58,063 bases of DNA. Origin: an uncultured Lachnospiraceae bacterium. GTDB taxonomy: Bacteria; Bacillota; Clostridia; Lachnospirales; Lachnospiraceae. How positions within the stretch are numbered: position 1 is the stretch's first letter; each line of letters opens with the position of its first letter. Both the position numbers and the translations under genes were made by a program. The DNA lies in the NCBI GenBank assembly GCA_910577785.1, contig CAJTNT010000025.1, positions 1 through 58,063 of the forward strand. Direction: 5' to 3'. A model generated the notes under the pieces. The model was not told the origin of the DNA and made no database searches. It saw only the letters and a list, made by a program, of their open reading frames with translations. Of this stretch, positions 1-8,461 are shown in pieces.

Positions 1-35
1 GCTCTGACTATCTTTCTTTTTTAGATAGTCAGAGC
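1..35. repeat. Perfect 13-bp inverted repeat at the left edge
   Basis: The arms gctctgactatct and agatagtcagagc are exact reverse complements around a 9-nt T-rich loop. No T-run follows on the + strand, so it is not a classical terminator in that direction. It could be the end of an upstream transcript or a structural element. The window starts exactly at the first arm, so the stem may continue further left. Confidence 0.7.
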
Positions 36-121
36 GGCCGCACATTTGGTTTATCCTGTCAAGTGATTTATGAAATTATACAAAAAAAGAACAGGGTGCA
101 TATTTCTACATACACTGTTCT

Positions 122-2413
122 TTGCATCGTCCTTATCTAAATGACATTGGTAAACGGATCTTGCCTTTTTTTGTGTTGGATTTTAATGCCACGCGGGTAG
201 AAGCACATACATTATTTGACAGCATCTCTGTCCTGGGAAAAGAAGAAAATAAGACAGACGGAGACACATTATCTGACAGTATCACTGTTTCGGAAGAAGA
301 AGGAAATAAGGCAGCAGAAGACTATAATAAGACTTCTAATCACTGGACATCTCTTGTGGCTGTGAGATGCCCAAACTATCAGTGGTTTGCCAATGTTTAT
401 CAAGTCCTGCCAATGATCACCCATGAGATTTCACATAACCTCCGCTATCTGGATAGGGATGAGAGAAATAAAACTATGGTCAGCCTCTTGATCCAGCATG
501 TATCAAAATATATGATGGAACAGCTGATTAACAGGATAGAACCCGGCACCGCATGCAGCTATTATAGGGAGAAAGAGAAGTTCTTCCAAAATTGCATTGA
601 AGATACCATCAACGCTATAGTTCCTCTAGATGATAAAAATCTGAAAAATGTAAAACTAAAAGATTTGGGCAATTATTTCCTAAACAGGCTTTTAACTGTA
701 ATAGGATTAAGCACAATAGACACTCAGAAAATAAATTTACATGATGGACTGCATAAAACCATGCTGAAACTTTATCAGATAGCAAGGATTCCATATTTTA
801 CCCCTGATGATATTACAGAAGATTTTATTCAAAACAACGAGAAAAATGCAGACGCTATACTTTTTAATATCCTGCTCGATTTATTACAGTCCAATGAGAA
901 ATATGAACAATGGAAGGAAAAGATAGACAAGTCATATAAAAACTATGAACAGCAAACGGGAAACATGCCTTCTATTTCTTCAAAATTTTGCAAGATATTG
1001 ACATTATTAAATAACTATGAGATTAATAATTCTGTCATCATACAATATATTTTAAACAGCCTGAAAGACCTCACCAATATATGGATGGAGAATGATCCTG
1101 AACTCCAGAAGTTAATAGAACAAAATGACAATATTCAAAGCTATATGAACGCTTTAAAAGAACGCAAAATTAGGACTGCATGGGAAGCAATTAAGGATTA
1201 TGTCTCTTCTTCTAAGGGCAAGCAAGAAATAAAATACCTGGAAAAATTTCATGACTTTTGTCAATGTTATGCAAATATTATTAACTATTCCAGGCTCTAC
1301 AAAGGCATCCTCCCTATGGAAGGAACGACTTCAGAATTTGCCAAAAAACTATATGAAAAATTACATGCCAACTATCAGGATGCATTAGAGAAAAGAACGG
1401 AGGCTCAAAACGCATGGATAAAATTTAATGCTAACCAAAAACTTTTAGTTTCACTGGGAGTGACAAATAACAGCCCCTCGCAATTTGTAGAAATTTATAG
1501 GCAGACATTTTGGGGAACATCAGAAATTCAACTAGGGAGAATGATCCGCGATCATCTGAGGGTCTATGAAGAACTTTTTGCTGATTTGGGAATGTGTGAA
1601 GCTTTCCAATTTAGCGCATTTGGGTACTTTATGTATTGTATCAATATATTCATGAAAGAAAGAGACATACCAGTTGGCAAACTAAAAAATCTAAATGCAG
1701 ACCGTGTCCGAATACTATTACTAAGCAAATATAAAGATACGTTAGAAGAAAATAATACTAAACAAGCCTCACTCGTAGGCGATCTGAAAAATTATTGGAA
1801 TGATTTCAAAAAACATGTAAATGACTTAACAAACAAGAATCAATTACAATTGGATCCAAAGATAATAGAAGCGCTCAATCTTATTACAGATTTTAAATGC
1901 CTTATACAAAAGAAAAAAGTAATTATAGATATGATAGACAGCATAAAGGATACTAGGCAGAAAGAGTTCTTAAATCAGTTAGAAATACTAAGATGGATGA
2001 TTATTTTTTATGAAGATCTGGAATTGGAAAGCGAACGGACAAACCTGGAAAGAAAAGACGATCTTCTGATAAATAATTTAAAAAACTGCATTGAAAATGT
2101 CATGGAAAAATTAAAAAATGAAATATGGATCCAGGGATGCCGCAACAATAGGATTCTGAAAGAAATTGGAGCATATTACAACAGCTATTCATACACAAAT
2201 GTGCTAGAGAATAATCGGAAGGGCATTTGCCTGGACTGCCAGAATAAGTTTGTATTTGAGTATTATGCCAAAATGTTCGGCTGTATCCAAAACGTAAAAA
2301 TCAGATTAGACAACCAAAAGAAGCTAACAACTAAGGGAAAACCAGAAACTAACATTTTGGATTGCCTTTTTGAACATGATTTAGCAAGCAAGGAGGGTAC
2401 AGCAAATGATTGA
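122..2413 (+). CDS. Large helical protein with an HEISH motif; partner of the FRG protein
   Basis: I do not recognise the family. The 763-residue product is mostly charged, predicted-helical sequence. One candidate catalytic motif, HEISH (residues 101-105, the HExxH pattern of zinc peptidases), lies in a hydrophobic context (LPMITHEISHNLRYL); no third metal ligand is evident. A single CxxC (CLDC) lies near residue 715. The start is uncertain: codon 122 is TTG without a good ribosome-binding site, and the same frame is open back to a TGA at 71-73 with no ATG. The true 5' end may therefore be lost, or the gene may be 5'-truncated. The 3' end overlaps the next gene by 8 bp, implying translational coupling. 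Base composition is AT-rich compared with the core genes further right. A role with the FRG protein in defence is inference. Confidence 0.6.
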   Translation: MHRPYLNDIGKRILPFFVLDFNATRVEAHTLFDSISVLGKEENKTDGDTLSDSITVSEEEGNKAAEDYNKTSNHWTSLVAVRCPNYQWFANVYQVLPMITHEISHNLRYLDRDERNKTMVSLLIQHVSKYMMEQLINRIEPGTACSYYREKEKFFQNCIEDTINAIVPLDDKNLKNVKLKDLGNYFLNRLLTVIGLSTIDTQKINLHDGLHKTMLKLYQIARIPYFTPDDITEDFIQNNEKNADAILFNILLDLLQSNEKYEQWKEKIDKSYKNYEQQTGNMPSISSKFCKILTLLNNYEINNSVIIQYILNSLKDLTNIWMENDPELQKLIEQNDNIQSYMNALKERKIRTAWEAIKDYVSSSKGKQEIKYLEKFHDFCQCYANIINYSRLYKGILPMEGTTSEFAKKLYEKLHANYQDALEKRTEAQNAWIKFNANQKLLVSLGVTNNSPSQFVEIYRQTFWGTSEIQLGRMIRDHLRVYEELFADLGMCEAFQFSAFGYFMYCINIFMKERDIPVGKLKNLNADRVRILLLSKYKDTLEENNTKQASLVGDLKNYWNDFKKHVNDLTNKNQLQLDPKIIEALNLITDFKCLIQKKKVIIDMIDSIKDTRQKEFLNQLEILRWMIIFYEDLELESERTNLERKDDLLINNLKNCIENVMEKLKNEIWIQGCRNNRILKEIGAYYNSYSYTNVLENNRKGICLDCQNKFVFEYYAKMFGCIQNVKIRLDNQKKLTTKGKPETNILDCLFEHDLASKEGTAND

Positions 2414-3524
2414 TTCTTATTATATTGCATCTTTAGCAGAATTTTATGATGTATTAAAAAATATAGACGAATCTTTTCTAAAGAATTCGCGCAATAATTC
2501 TGGCACGAAGAAAAATATTACCCGAATGTGGTTCCGTGGCCATTCAAAGAATGATTATAATTTAGTGCCTACGTTATTCCGAAACCAATTTTGCGAAAAA
2601 AACACAAAAAATACCTATACGCAAATGAACTTGAAAGAGGATTACCGATATCAGCACATGAAAGCGAGGGCATTTCACAATGTGGACTCAAATCCGGTAT
2701 ACCGAAGCGAATGGCAGGAAATATACCAGCATCATTTTGGGCGTACGAGGCTGATGGATTGGACAGAATCGGCGAAAACAGCATTATTATTTGCCTTAGA
2801 GCCATATATTGACACACGTAATAACGAAGATTTAAAATACAAAAGAAATCATATAACGCCTTGCATATGGGTTCTAGACCCCCTCCAACTGAATAGAAAA
2901 GTTTATAAATATATGGCAGAGGCATTTCCGCGGATTATGAATGATCCCAGCGGGTACTATAGTATATTTCGGGAATGGGACGACTTGTGTGCAGAATTAG
3001 CTTCCAATGAAACAATTTATTTCGATGGGAAAGCGGATGAAGACAAAGAAATTAGCGGGATTCTTAGCCTCTGCGCCATTGAAGATTATAGAAAAGCATT
3101 GGGAGTACACTTGGAAGAAGCCGTAAAAAGATTTGAATTTAACCCATTTTACTATTTAGCGTTAAAGATTTATGCGGATGCGTTGCCGTTTATAATTGAA
3201 AACCCAAAGATGACGATCCTTCCGCCAATTGCACTGCTCCATCCATACCATAGTAACCGTATCCGAACCCAGAGAGGGGCATTTACAATGTTCCCTAATT
3301 ATATGGCTATGGGAAAAGCAAAAGAGCTCAATAAAAACAGAGGCATAGATGTCCGCTTTATGGAGCAGCAGGACTATATCAGTGATTGCTTAAAAGTAAT
3401 TTACATCTTAGATTCCCATAGAGTAGCGAAAGATTTGATGATCAGCGGCGAACGGAGATCGGAAATATACCCTGATATCCAAACATATGCGGATATCATA
3501 GAAACACAGGAATATTATTATTAG
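2406..3524 (+). CDS. FRG domain-containing protein
   Basis: This 372-aa soluble protein has the hallmarks of the FRG domain: the name-giving F-R-G at residues 43-45 (MWFRGHSKNDYNLVPTLFR), then HHFGRTRLMDW (109-119), followed by the usual TALLFAL helix. FRG proteins are single- or multi-domain proteins of unknown biochemistry that recur in phage-defence and mobile regions. The start is secure: AGGAGGG lies about 10 nt before ATG 2406, inside the 3' end of the preceding gene, with an 8-bp overlap. The two genes therefore look like one co-translated unit. A weak hairpin and T-run follow at 3541-3592. No signal peptide or membrane segment is seen. Confidence in the domain is high; the function is unknown. 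Confidence 0.85.
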   Translation: MIDSYYIASLAEFYDVLKNIDESFLKNSRNNSGTKKNITRMWFRGHSKNDYNLVPTLFRNQFCEKNTKNTYTQMNLKEDYRYQHMKARAFHNVDSNPVYRSEWQEIYQHHFGRTRLMDWTESAKTALLFALEPYIDTRNNEDLKYKRNHITPCIWVLDPLQLNRKVYKYMAEAFPRIMNDPSGYYSIFREWDDLCAELASNETIYFDGKADEDKEISGILSLCAIEDYRKALGVHLEEAVKRFEFNPFYYLALKIYADALPFIIENPKMTILPPIALLHPYHSNRIRTQRGAFTMFPNYMAMGKAKELNKNRGIDVRFMEQQDYISDCLKVIYILDSHRVAKDLMISGERRSEIYPDIQTYADIIETQEYYY

Positions 3525-3540
3525 GATAAGCCGCATGAAC

Positions 3541-3592
3541 GGAACCCTCCAGCAACGGAACAACGAAGGTTCCACTTCCTGTTTCCTTTTTT
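3541..3592 (+). terminator. Weak hairpin with T-run after the FRG gene
   Basis: ggaacc (3541-3546) pairs with ggttcc (3568-3573), and a run of six T follows at 3587-3592. The stem is short and the loop long, so termination would be inefficient. Confidence 0.35.
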
Positions 3593-3628
3593 AGGACGCT
3601 GCAAGCAGCAGAAACATAGAAGACATAA

Positions 3629-3669
3629 AATCCCCCAAAGGCCAGCCTTACGCCTGCCTTTGGGGGATT
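3629..3669. terminator. Convergent terminator hairpin
   Basis: aatcccccaaagg (3629-3641) and cctttgggggatt (3657-3669) form a perfect 13-bp stem between two convergent genes. On the - strand it is followed by TTTT, so it most likely terminates the secreted repeat-protein gene starting at 6112. It would also block read-through from the FRG gene. Confidence 0.75.
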
Positions 3670-3754
3670 CTCTCTCTGGGTGGGTCTTTCTCTTTGAAGG
3701 ATTCTTTGTCTCTATGGGTGATACGATATCAAAATGCCTGAAACTGCAGGGGCA

Positions 3755-6112
3755 TTAGATTTTTACCTTCCTCGCTGGGGAGAATGCGCTCTTGTCCTTG
3801 CCTCCTTTTTTGTTCTTATAGGCCTGGATCTTGTAATAGTAGGTCTGTTTCTTCTTCACCTTTGTGTCCACGAACTTGACGATGCTGCCTTTCTTAATAG
3901 TCTTATATAGCTTATAGGATATGGTCTTTCCTTTCTTCTGGGCGCGGTAGATATAATAGCCGTCCGCCTTATTTACCTTTGTCCAGCTCAGGGTTACCCT
4001 TGGCTTCTTTTTCTTGACTGCCTTCTGGGTTTTTGCGGAGGCCGGCCCCTGGGCATGAATGCCCAGCTGGTATTTGCCGCTGTCAGGCGCCCAGTAGGAA
4101 TTGAGAAACGCCACTTTCACATAGTAGGTGCGGCCTGGCTTCAGCTTGAGGACGGCGCGTCCGGGGTCTACGGAACGCTTCTCTGAGCAGTATTCATCGA
4201 GCAGGATCTGGTTGTACAGCGTTTCTTTGCCGCTGTAAACGATAATCTGTATTGCCTCGGAACTCTTGATGTTGCTAAAGTCCACGGTGTAGGTGGTGTA
4301 GCCCGTAGTCTTGAATTTGAACCAGTCCACATCTGCCTTGTTCTGCAGGCCGAACTTGGCAGTCTTGTTCAGGGTCAGGGTTTTTGCCGAGGATACGGTG
4401 TCCTTGACGTCATCCTTGGATGCGGTCAGCTTCATCATATATTTCTCAGAGCGAATCTGCTGGTCGCTCCAACTTACCTTTACAATCACGTAATAGGTAT
4501 GCTTTTTCTTTAATTTGGCAAAATTAAAGACTGTGCTTTTCTTGGATTCGACCGTCTGGGAGTCTACGGCCTGCCCGACAAAGTTATTATTGTCCCATAT
4601 TTCACAAGACATGCTGCAGTTCCCCACATTGTCGAAGCTCATCTTGTAGAAATTTTCGTCTTTGGTAGTGGTGAATGTGAAGTAATCCACGTCATCGTTG
4701 TCCTGCAGCGCTTTGGTGACCTTCTGGGACAGCTTCAGCGCGGTAGCGTTCTTCATCTTGTCATCGCCGTCATTGATCTTGTTATTCACGTCATCCAGGC
4801 GGCTGGTAACCGTAAAATGATACGGCGCAAAGCCTGTATAAGAGTCATAACCCCAACCGTCACTGTAAAGCTCTGCCCGCACGTAATACTCTTTCTTCCT
4901 CTTCAGTTTCACAAGCCTCTGGCTGTTTGTCTTCTTGGAGTCAACTGTCATTCTAAGAAGGGGCTCCCCAGTCAGATCCTGGTTGTCAAAGAGGCTGAAC
5001 AACAGGCTCCCGCCCTCATAGAGGCTGGTTGCATCCAGCCAATAGAAAGAATCTGTGTCTGGAGTCGTAAATTTGAATACATCCTGGTCGTACTGGTTCT
5101 GCAGAGCCTTCGAGACTTTTTTACCAACTTCAATATTGGCAGCGTTCGCGCCATCGTCCTTTACGTCGTCCTTACAGGTTTCAATATGGATGCTATAACT
5201 CTTTGGCTGATAGTCCTCTTCATACCAAAGCCCCTTAGAAAGGTTGACATTGAGGTAATATGTATGGTTTGGCTGGAGCTTGCGCAGGTTCCATGTGGCA
5301 GTCTTTCCGCTGTCCGCCCCCTGGTTCTCGAACACACTCTTAAAGTAATCTGCATCTTCGTACATGCTGATATTTGCCCAGGAGGAAGCTACTCCTGCAT
5401 AAGACCAGGTGATTTTATAGAAAACATCCGGATCTGACAAGGTAGTAAACTGGAAAACATCTACGTCGTCTGCGTCCTGGAACGCCCAAGTCTTAGCCTG
5501 GTCAAGGGGATGGACGGCTGCGTCCGCAACACTATCCTTCACATCATCCTCTTGCTGGGCCAGGAGGAGGGTATAAGGGACTTCCTCATCGTAATCCCTA
5601 GTCTTCTGTACACGGACATAGTATGTGTGGTTCGCCTCAAGTTTCTGCAGGCGGCATACCTTCGTATCCTTTTTCCCCACCCGGAGACCTTTGGCGCCCG
5701 GGAGTATATCTGCATTTACAAAATCCGGGTCGCGGCTCACGTCTAGGGCGAAGTCGTTGTTGCCGCGGTTGGAAACGGTGAGGAAATAATAAATCTCCGG
5801 GTTGTCTGACGTCGTGAACTTAAAGTAATCAACGTCCCTGGTAGCCCCAGGCTGGATGCCCCTGCGGATCTCCTGCCCCATGGGCAGCTCTTCCGCCTGG
5901 TCTGGCGTATCTGGGACATCATCGGCCTCTGCCAATGCTGGAATATCTGCGTTCTGCTCGGATGTCGCCTCCGTCAATTCGGAAACTTCCATTATAGATT
6001 CTGCATCTTCCGTACTTTGGGCGTAGGCAGGCATGGCCTCTATTGAAGTAAAGGCTAATGCTGCCGCCAGGACGGCCGCCATAAACTTTTGGTTGAAACT
6101 GCGTTTTCTCAT
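3755..6112 (-). CDS. Secreted protein with five PPC-like repeats and a C-terminal Fn3-like domain
   Basis: The 785-aa product starts with a classical signal peptide (about residues 1-31, ending AYA|Q). Five repeats of roughly 115-125 residues follow. Each opens with an Asp-rich linker (DDVKD or a variant), then a stretch ending in a D-V-D-x-F-x-F-T-T-like strand, and later an HTYYV(R/I)V or KEYYV strand. This is the pattern of bacterial pre-peptidase C-terminal (PPC) beta-sandwich domains. The last about 90 residues are a Lys-rich fibronectin III-like domain (LSWTKVNKADGYYIYRA), common at the C-termini of clostridial surface proteins. No catalytic domain or LPxTG anchor is present, so this is probably a secreted or wall-associated adhesion or carbohydrate-binding protein. 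GAGG precedes the ATG. PPC assignment is by pattern, not by search. Confidence 0.75.
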   Translation of the reverse strand: MRKRSFNQKFMAAVLAAALAFTSIEAMPAYAQSTEDAESIMEVSELTEATSEQNADIPALAEADDVPDTPDQAEELPMGQEIRRGIQPGATRDVDYFKFTTSDNPEIYYFLTVSNRGNNDFALDVSRDPDFVNADILPGAKGLRVGKKDTKVCRLQKLEANHTYYVRVQKTRDYDEEVPYTLLLAQQEDDVKDSVADAAVHPLDQAKTWAFQDADDVDVFQFTTLSDPDVFYKITWSYAGVASSWANISMYEDADYFKSVFENQGADSGKTATWNLRKLQPNHTYYLNVNLSKGLWYEEDYQPKSYSIHIETCKDDVKDDGANAANIEVGKKVSKALQNQYDQDVFKFTTPDTDSFYWLDATSLYEGGSLLFSLFDNQDLTGEPLLRMTVDSKKTNSQRLVKLKRKKEYYVRAELYSDGWGYDSYTGFAPYHFTVTSRLDDVNNKINDGDDKMKNATALKLSQKVTKALQDNDDVDYFTFTTTKDENFYKMSFDNVGNCSMSCEIWDNNNFVGQAVDSQTVESKKSTVFNFAKLKKKHTYYVIVKVSWSDQQIRSEKYMMKLTASKDDVKDTVSSAKTLTLNKTAKFGLQNKADVDWFKFKTTGYTTYTVDFSNIKSSEAIQIIVYSGKETLYNQILLDEYCSEKRSVDPGRAVLKLKPGRTYYVKVAFLNSYWAPDSGKYQLGIHAQGPASAKTQKAVKKKKPRVTLSWTKVNKADGYYIYRAQKKGKTISYKLYKTIKKGSIVKFVDTKVKKKQTYYYKIQAYKNKKGGKDKSAFSPARKVKI

Positions 6113-6257
6113 TGTGTTTTCCTCGCTTTCATTTTGTATTTTTCTTTGCTCCTATTTATAAGTACCAGCCAGTTTCCCTTTGGTTTTATATTTTTTAAAA
6201 AAAATAAAAATCTTTTCTAGCATTTTATCATAAGTATCATGATGGCTATGCCGCCTC

Positions 6258-7259
6258 CTAACGGGTCTGCAGGAAGACGTATTCCCGCTGCGCCTCTTCA
6301 TCCTCTGGGTAATCCTGCAGGTAGGCTTCCATCTTCTCTTTGGCTGTCGCAAAATCCAGCATTTTCTCATAGGCAATGATTTCATTCCGCCTAAGCTGCT
6401 GCTGGTGCCCTTCCGGATCTGCCTTTAAGGCATTCTGAAAAAACGTCAGCGCCTGCTCATATTCCCCAGCTTCCATCTGTATCTCCCCTAAGCGGTTCAG
6501 CGCCAGGACGTCGGCGCTGTTCTTCTCTATATAGCTCTCATACAGGGGCTGCGCCTGCTTCACGTCATCCTGCGCCATATAGACCTGCGCCAGGTACAGC
6601 AGCGCCTTTTCGTCGCCCTGGTTGATTGCGCTGTCCAGCTCCCTCCTGGCATTCTCATAATAACCCTGCAGATAATAAATATAACCCCGTTCCCTGCACT
6701 GCTCTGGCTTATCGCCCTTGATGTTGGTGGCTTCCTCCAAAATCCCCTGCGCTTCATGCTCAAAGCCAGCCCCTGTCAGGTTCTCATACGCCGTGACATA
6801 CAGTTCCAGGTCATCTTTACAATATTGGAATGCTTTGCTATAGTCCTCCAGGCCTTTTTTGCCCTCGCCTTCCTTCAGGTAAATGCTGCCCCTGATGAAA
6901 TATGCCTTGGCGTCTTTTTCATCATAGTCAATCAGGGCGGTGCAGGTAGCAATTGCCCCTTGGGCATCGCCGCTGCCATACTGTGCTGTCGCTTTATAAT
7001 AACAGATATCAATTTCCATATCCCCTACTTTGGCCTGGGATTGGTCAAGGGCTTTCTGGAAAGCGTCTACGGCTTCCTGGTAACTGCCCTCATTTAGCTT
7101 GTTGATGCCCAGCTGGCGAAATGCCTGCTGGTTCTCCAGGACTTTTTCATCCTGGCATCCCGCCATACACACCATGGCCATGGCGGTAAAGGCTATGGCA
7201 AGGGCGGGGGCTCTTCTGGCAAATTTGCAGGAAAATCTATTCTCTTTTTTATTACGCAT
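6258..7259 (-). CDS. TPR-repeat lipoprotein
   Basis: A lipoprotein signal (hydrophobic segment ending CMAGC) anchors the protein at the outer face of the membrane. The remainder is tetratricopeptide repeats, recognisable from the spaced A/G, Y and F residues (for example INKLNEGSYQEAVDAFQKAL and IQMEAGEYEQALTFFQNAL), so it probably scaffolds protein-protein contacts. ATG 7259 is preferred (333 aa) because AGAAAGGA lies just upstream. An in-frame ATG at 7289 overlaps the transporter stop codon but has a weak ribosome-binding site and would add ten residues before the signal. The gene follows the EamA transporter directly and is probably co-transcribed. About 145 bp separate it from the secreted-protein gene downstream. 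Confidence 0.8.
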   Translation of the reverse strand: MRNKKENRFSCKFARRAPALAIAFTAMAMVCMAGCQDEKVLENQQAFRQLGINKLNEGSYQEAVDAFQKALDQSQAKVGDMEIDICYYKATAQYGSGDAQGAIATCTALIDYDEKDAKAYFIRGSIYLKEGEGKKGLEDYSKAFQYCKDDLELYVTAYENLTGAGFEHEAQGILEEATNIKGDKPEQCRERGYIYYLQGYYENARRELDSAINQGDEKALLYLAQVYMAQDDVKQAQPLYESYIEKNSADVLALNRLGEIQMEAGEYEQALTFFQNALKADPEGHQQQLRRNEIIAYEKMLDFATAKEKMEAYLQDYPEDEEAQREYVFLQTR

Positions 7260-7285
7260 AAATAGAATCCTTTCTGAAAAATAAT

Positions 7286-8308
7286 TCATTTGGTAGTTGG
7301 GCTAGGAACGGCCTTCTTCTCCGCCCCTGCCAGCTGTGCCAGCACAATGGCGGCAAACATCAGGATGCATCCAAGGATTTCTGCCCCTGAGAGCTTCTGC
7401 CCCAGGATAAACAAACCTGCAAGCGCAGAGATCACGGATTCCAGGCTGAGGATGAGTGAGGCCACTGTGGGATCCATGCCTTTTTGGCCTACAATCTGCA
7501 GCGTATAAGCCACGCCGCAGGACATAACGCCTGCATACAGCAGTTCCTTCCAGGCCATCAGAATTGCTGGGAAATGCGGCTCTTCCGCCAGAAACATGCC
7601 AATCCCGGATACAATCCCGCAGACCCAGAACTGGATGCAGGACATCTTCACCCCGTCTACCCGCTCTGTAAAATAGTCAATCGCCAATATATGCCCAGAA
7701 AACAGAAGCGCACAGATAAATACCAGAAAATCTCCCTTCCCAATGGGAATCCCTGGAAATATCTGCCCTGCCGCCGCCTGTGCATCGCCGCCTGCCATAC
7801 ACAGGAAATACAGCCCCGCCACTGCCAGGCATACCCCCAGCCAAATCAACGGCCTGCATTTCTTATGGAACAGAAGCCCCAAAATCGGCACAATCACGAT
7901 ATACAGGGCGGTAATAAACCCTGCCTTGCCAACGGATGTATGGGCAATCCCAAACTGCTGGAAATTGCTTGCCAGACACAGCAGCAGGCCGCAGATCATC
8001 CCCCCTGCCAGCAGCTCTCTGTCCGCTCCTTTATCCCGCTTCCCCTTTTCCTTCTGTACTGCCCTTTCCCCCTGGCTTTTACCTGCCTCATATTGGCTTA
8101 TTTCCCTGCCTGGATGGCTAGCCCTTTCATGCCTGCCCAAAAACCAAATACAGGGAATCAGCACAATTCCCCCCAGCAAGGATCTGACACAACTGAAAGT
8201 CAGCGGCCCCACATACTCCATCCCCACGCTCTGCGCCACAAATGCCACGCCCCATATCGTGGCTGTCAGCAGCAGCAACAAGGACTGCCTCATCTGTATT
8301 TTATTCAT
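7286..8308 (-). CDS. EamA/DMT-family transporter
   Basis: The 340-aa integral membrane protein has two EamA halves and about ten predicted membrane helices, typical of drug/metabolite exporters of the DMT superfamily (for example TATIWGVAFVAQSVGMEYVG at the start, LAGLFILGQKLSGAEILGC near the end). The start has AGGAGCG about 9 nt upstream. An oddity is a roughly 45-residue charged, Lys/Glu/Arg-rich insertion after the second helix (around residues 59-103). Such loops are normally short in this family. The substrate cannot be told from sequence. The stop codon is 26 bp from the preferred start of the TPR lipoprotein gene. Confidence 0.85.
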   Translation of the reverse strand: MNKIQMRQSLLLLLTATIWGVAFVAQSVGMEYVGPLTFSCVRSLLGGIVLIPCIWFLGRHERASHPGREISQYEAGKSQGERAVQKEKGKRDKGADRELLAGGMICGLLLCLASNFQQFGIAHTSVGKAGFITALYIVIVPILGLLFHKKCRPLIWLGVCLAVAGLYFLCMAGGDAQAAAGQIFPGIPIGKGDFLVFICALLFSGHILAIDYFTERVDGVKMSCIQFWVCGIVSGIGMFLAEEPHFPAILMAWKELLYAGVMSCGVAYTLQIVGQKGMDPTVASLILSLESVISALAGLFILGQKLSGAEILGCILMFAAIVLAQLAGAEKKAVPSPTTK

Positions 8309-8379
8309 TCCATACGCTCCTATCTGTTCTACCCTTCCGCGGCAGCCTGTATGGGCGCCAACTATCTATAATATATTTT

Positions 8380-8413
8380 AGGGCAAAAGGCCCTACCCCA
8401 AGCCTTTTGCCCT
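8380..8413. terminator. 12-bp hairpin after glgP
   Basis: agggcaaaaggc (8380-8391) and gccttttgccct (8402-8413) pair perfectly. The hairpin lies between the glgP stop and the EamA start, both read on the - strand. There is no U-run on the - strand, so it may stabilise the ileS-glgP 3' end rather than terminate strongly. Confidence 0.5.
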
Positions 8414-8461
8414 GCTTATTCTCCCTATTCCGGCAAGCCCGCTATCTTTTCATAATGTAAC

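Noticed and set aside
101..104. Peptidase activity claimed from HEISH alone
   Set aside because: A single HExxH can occur by chance; it is reported only as a candidate motif, in protein residues 101-105 (DNA 422-436).
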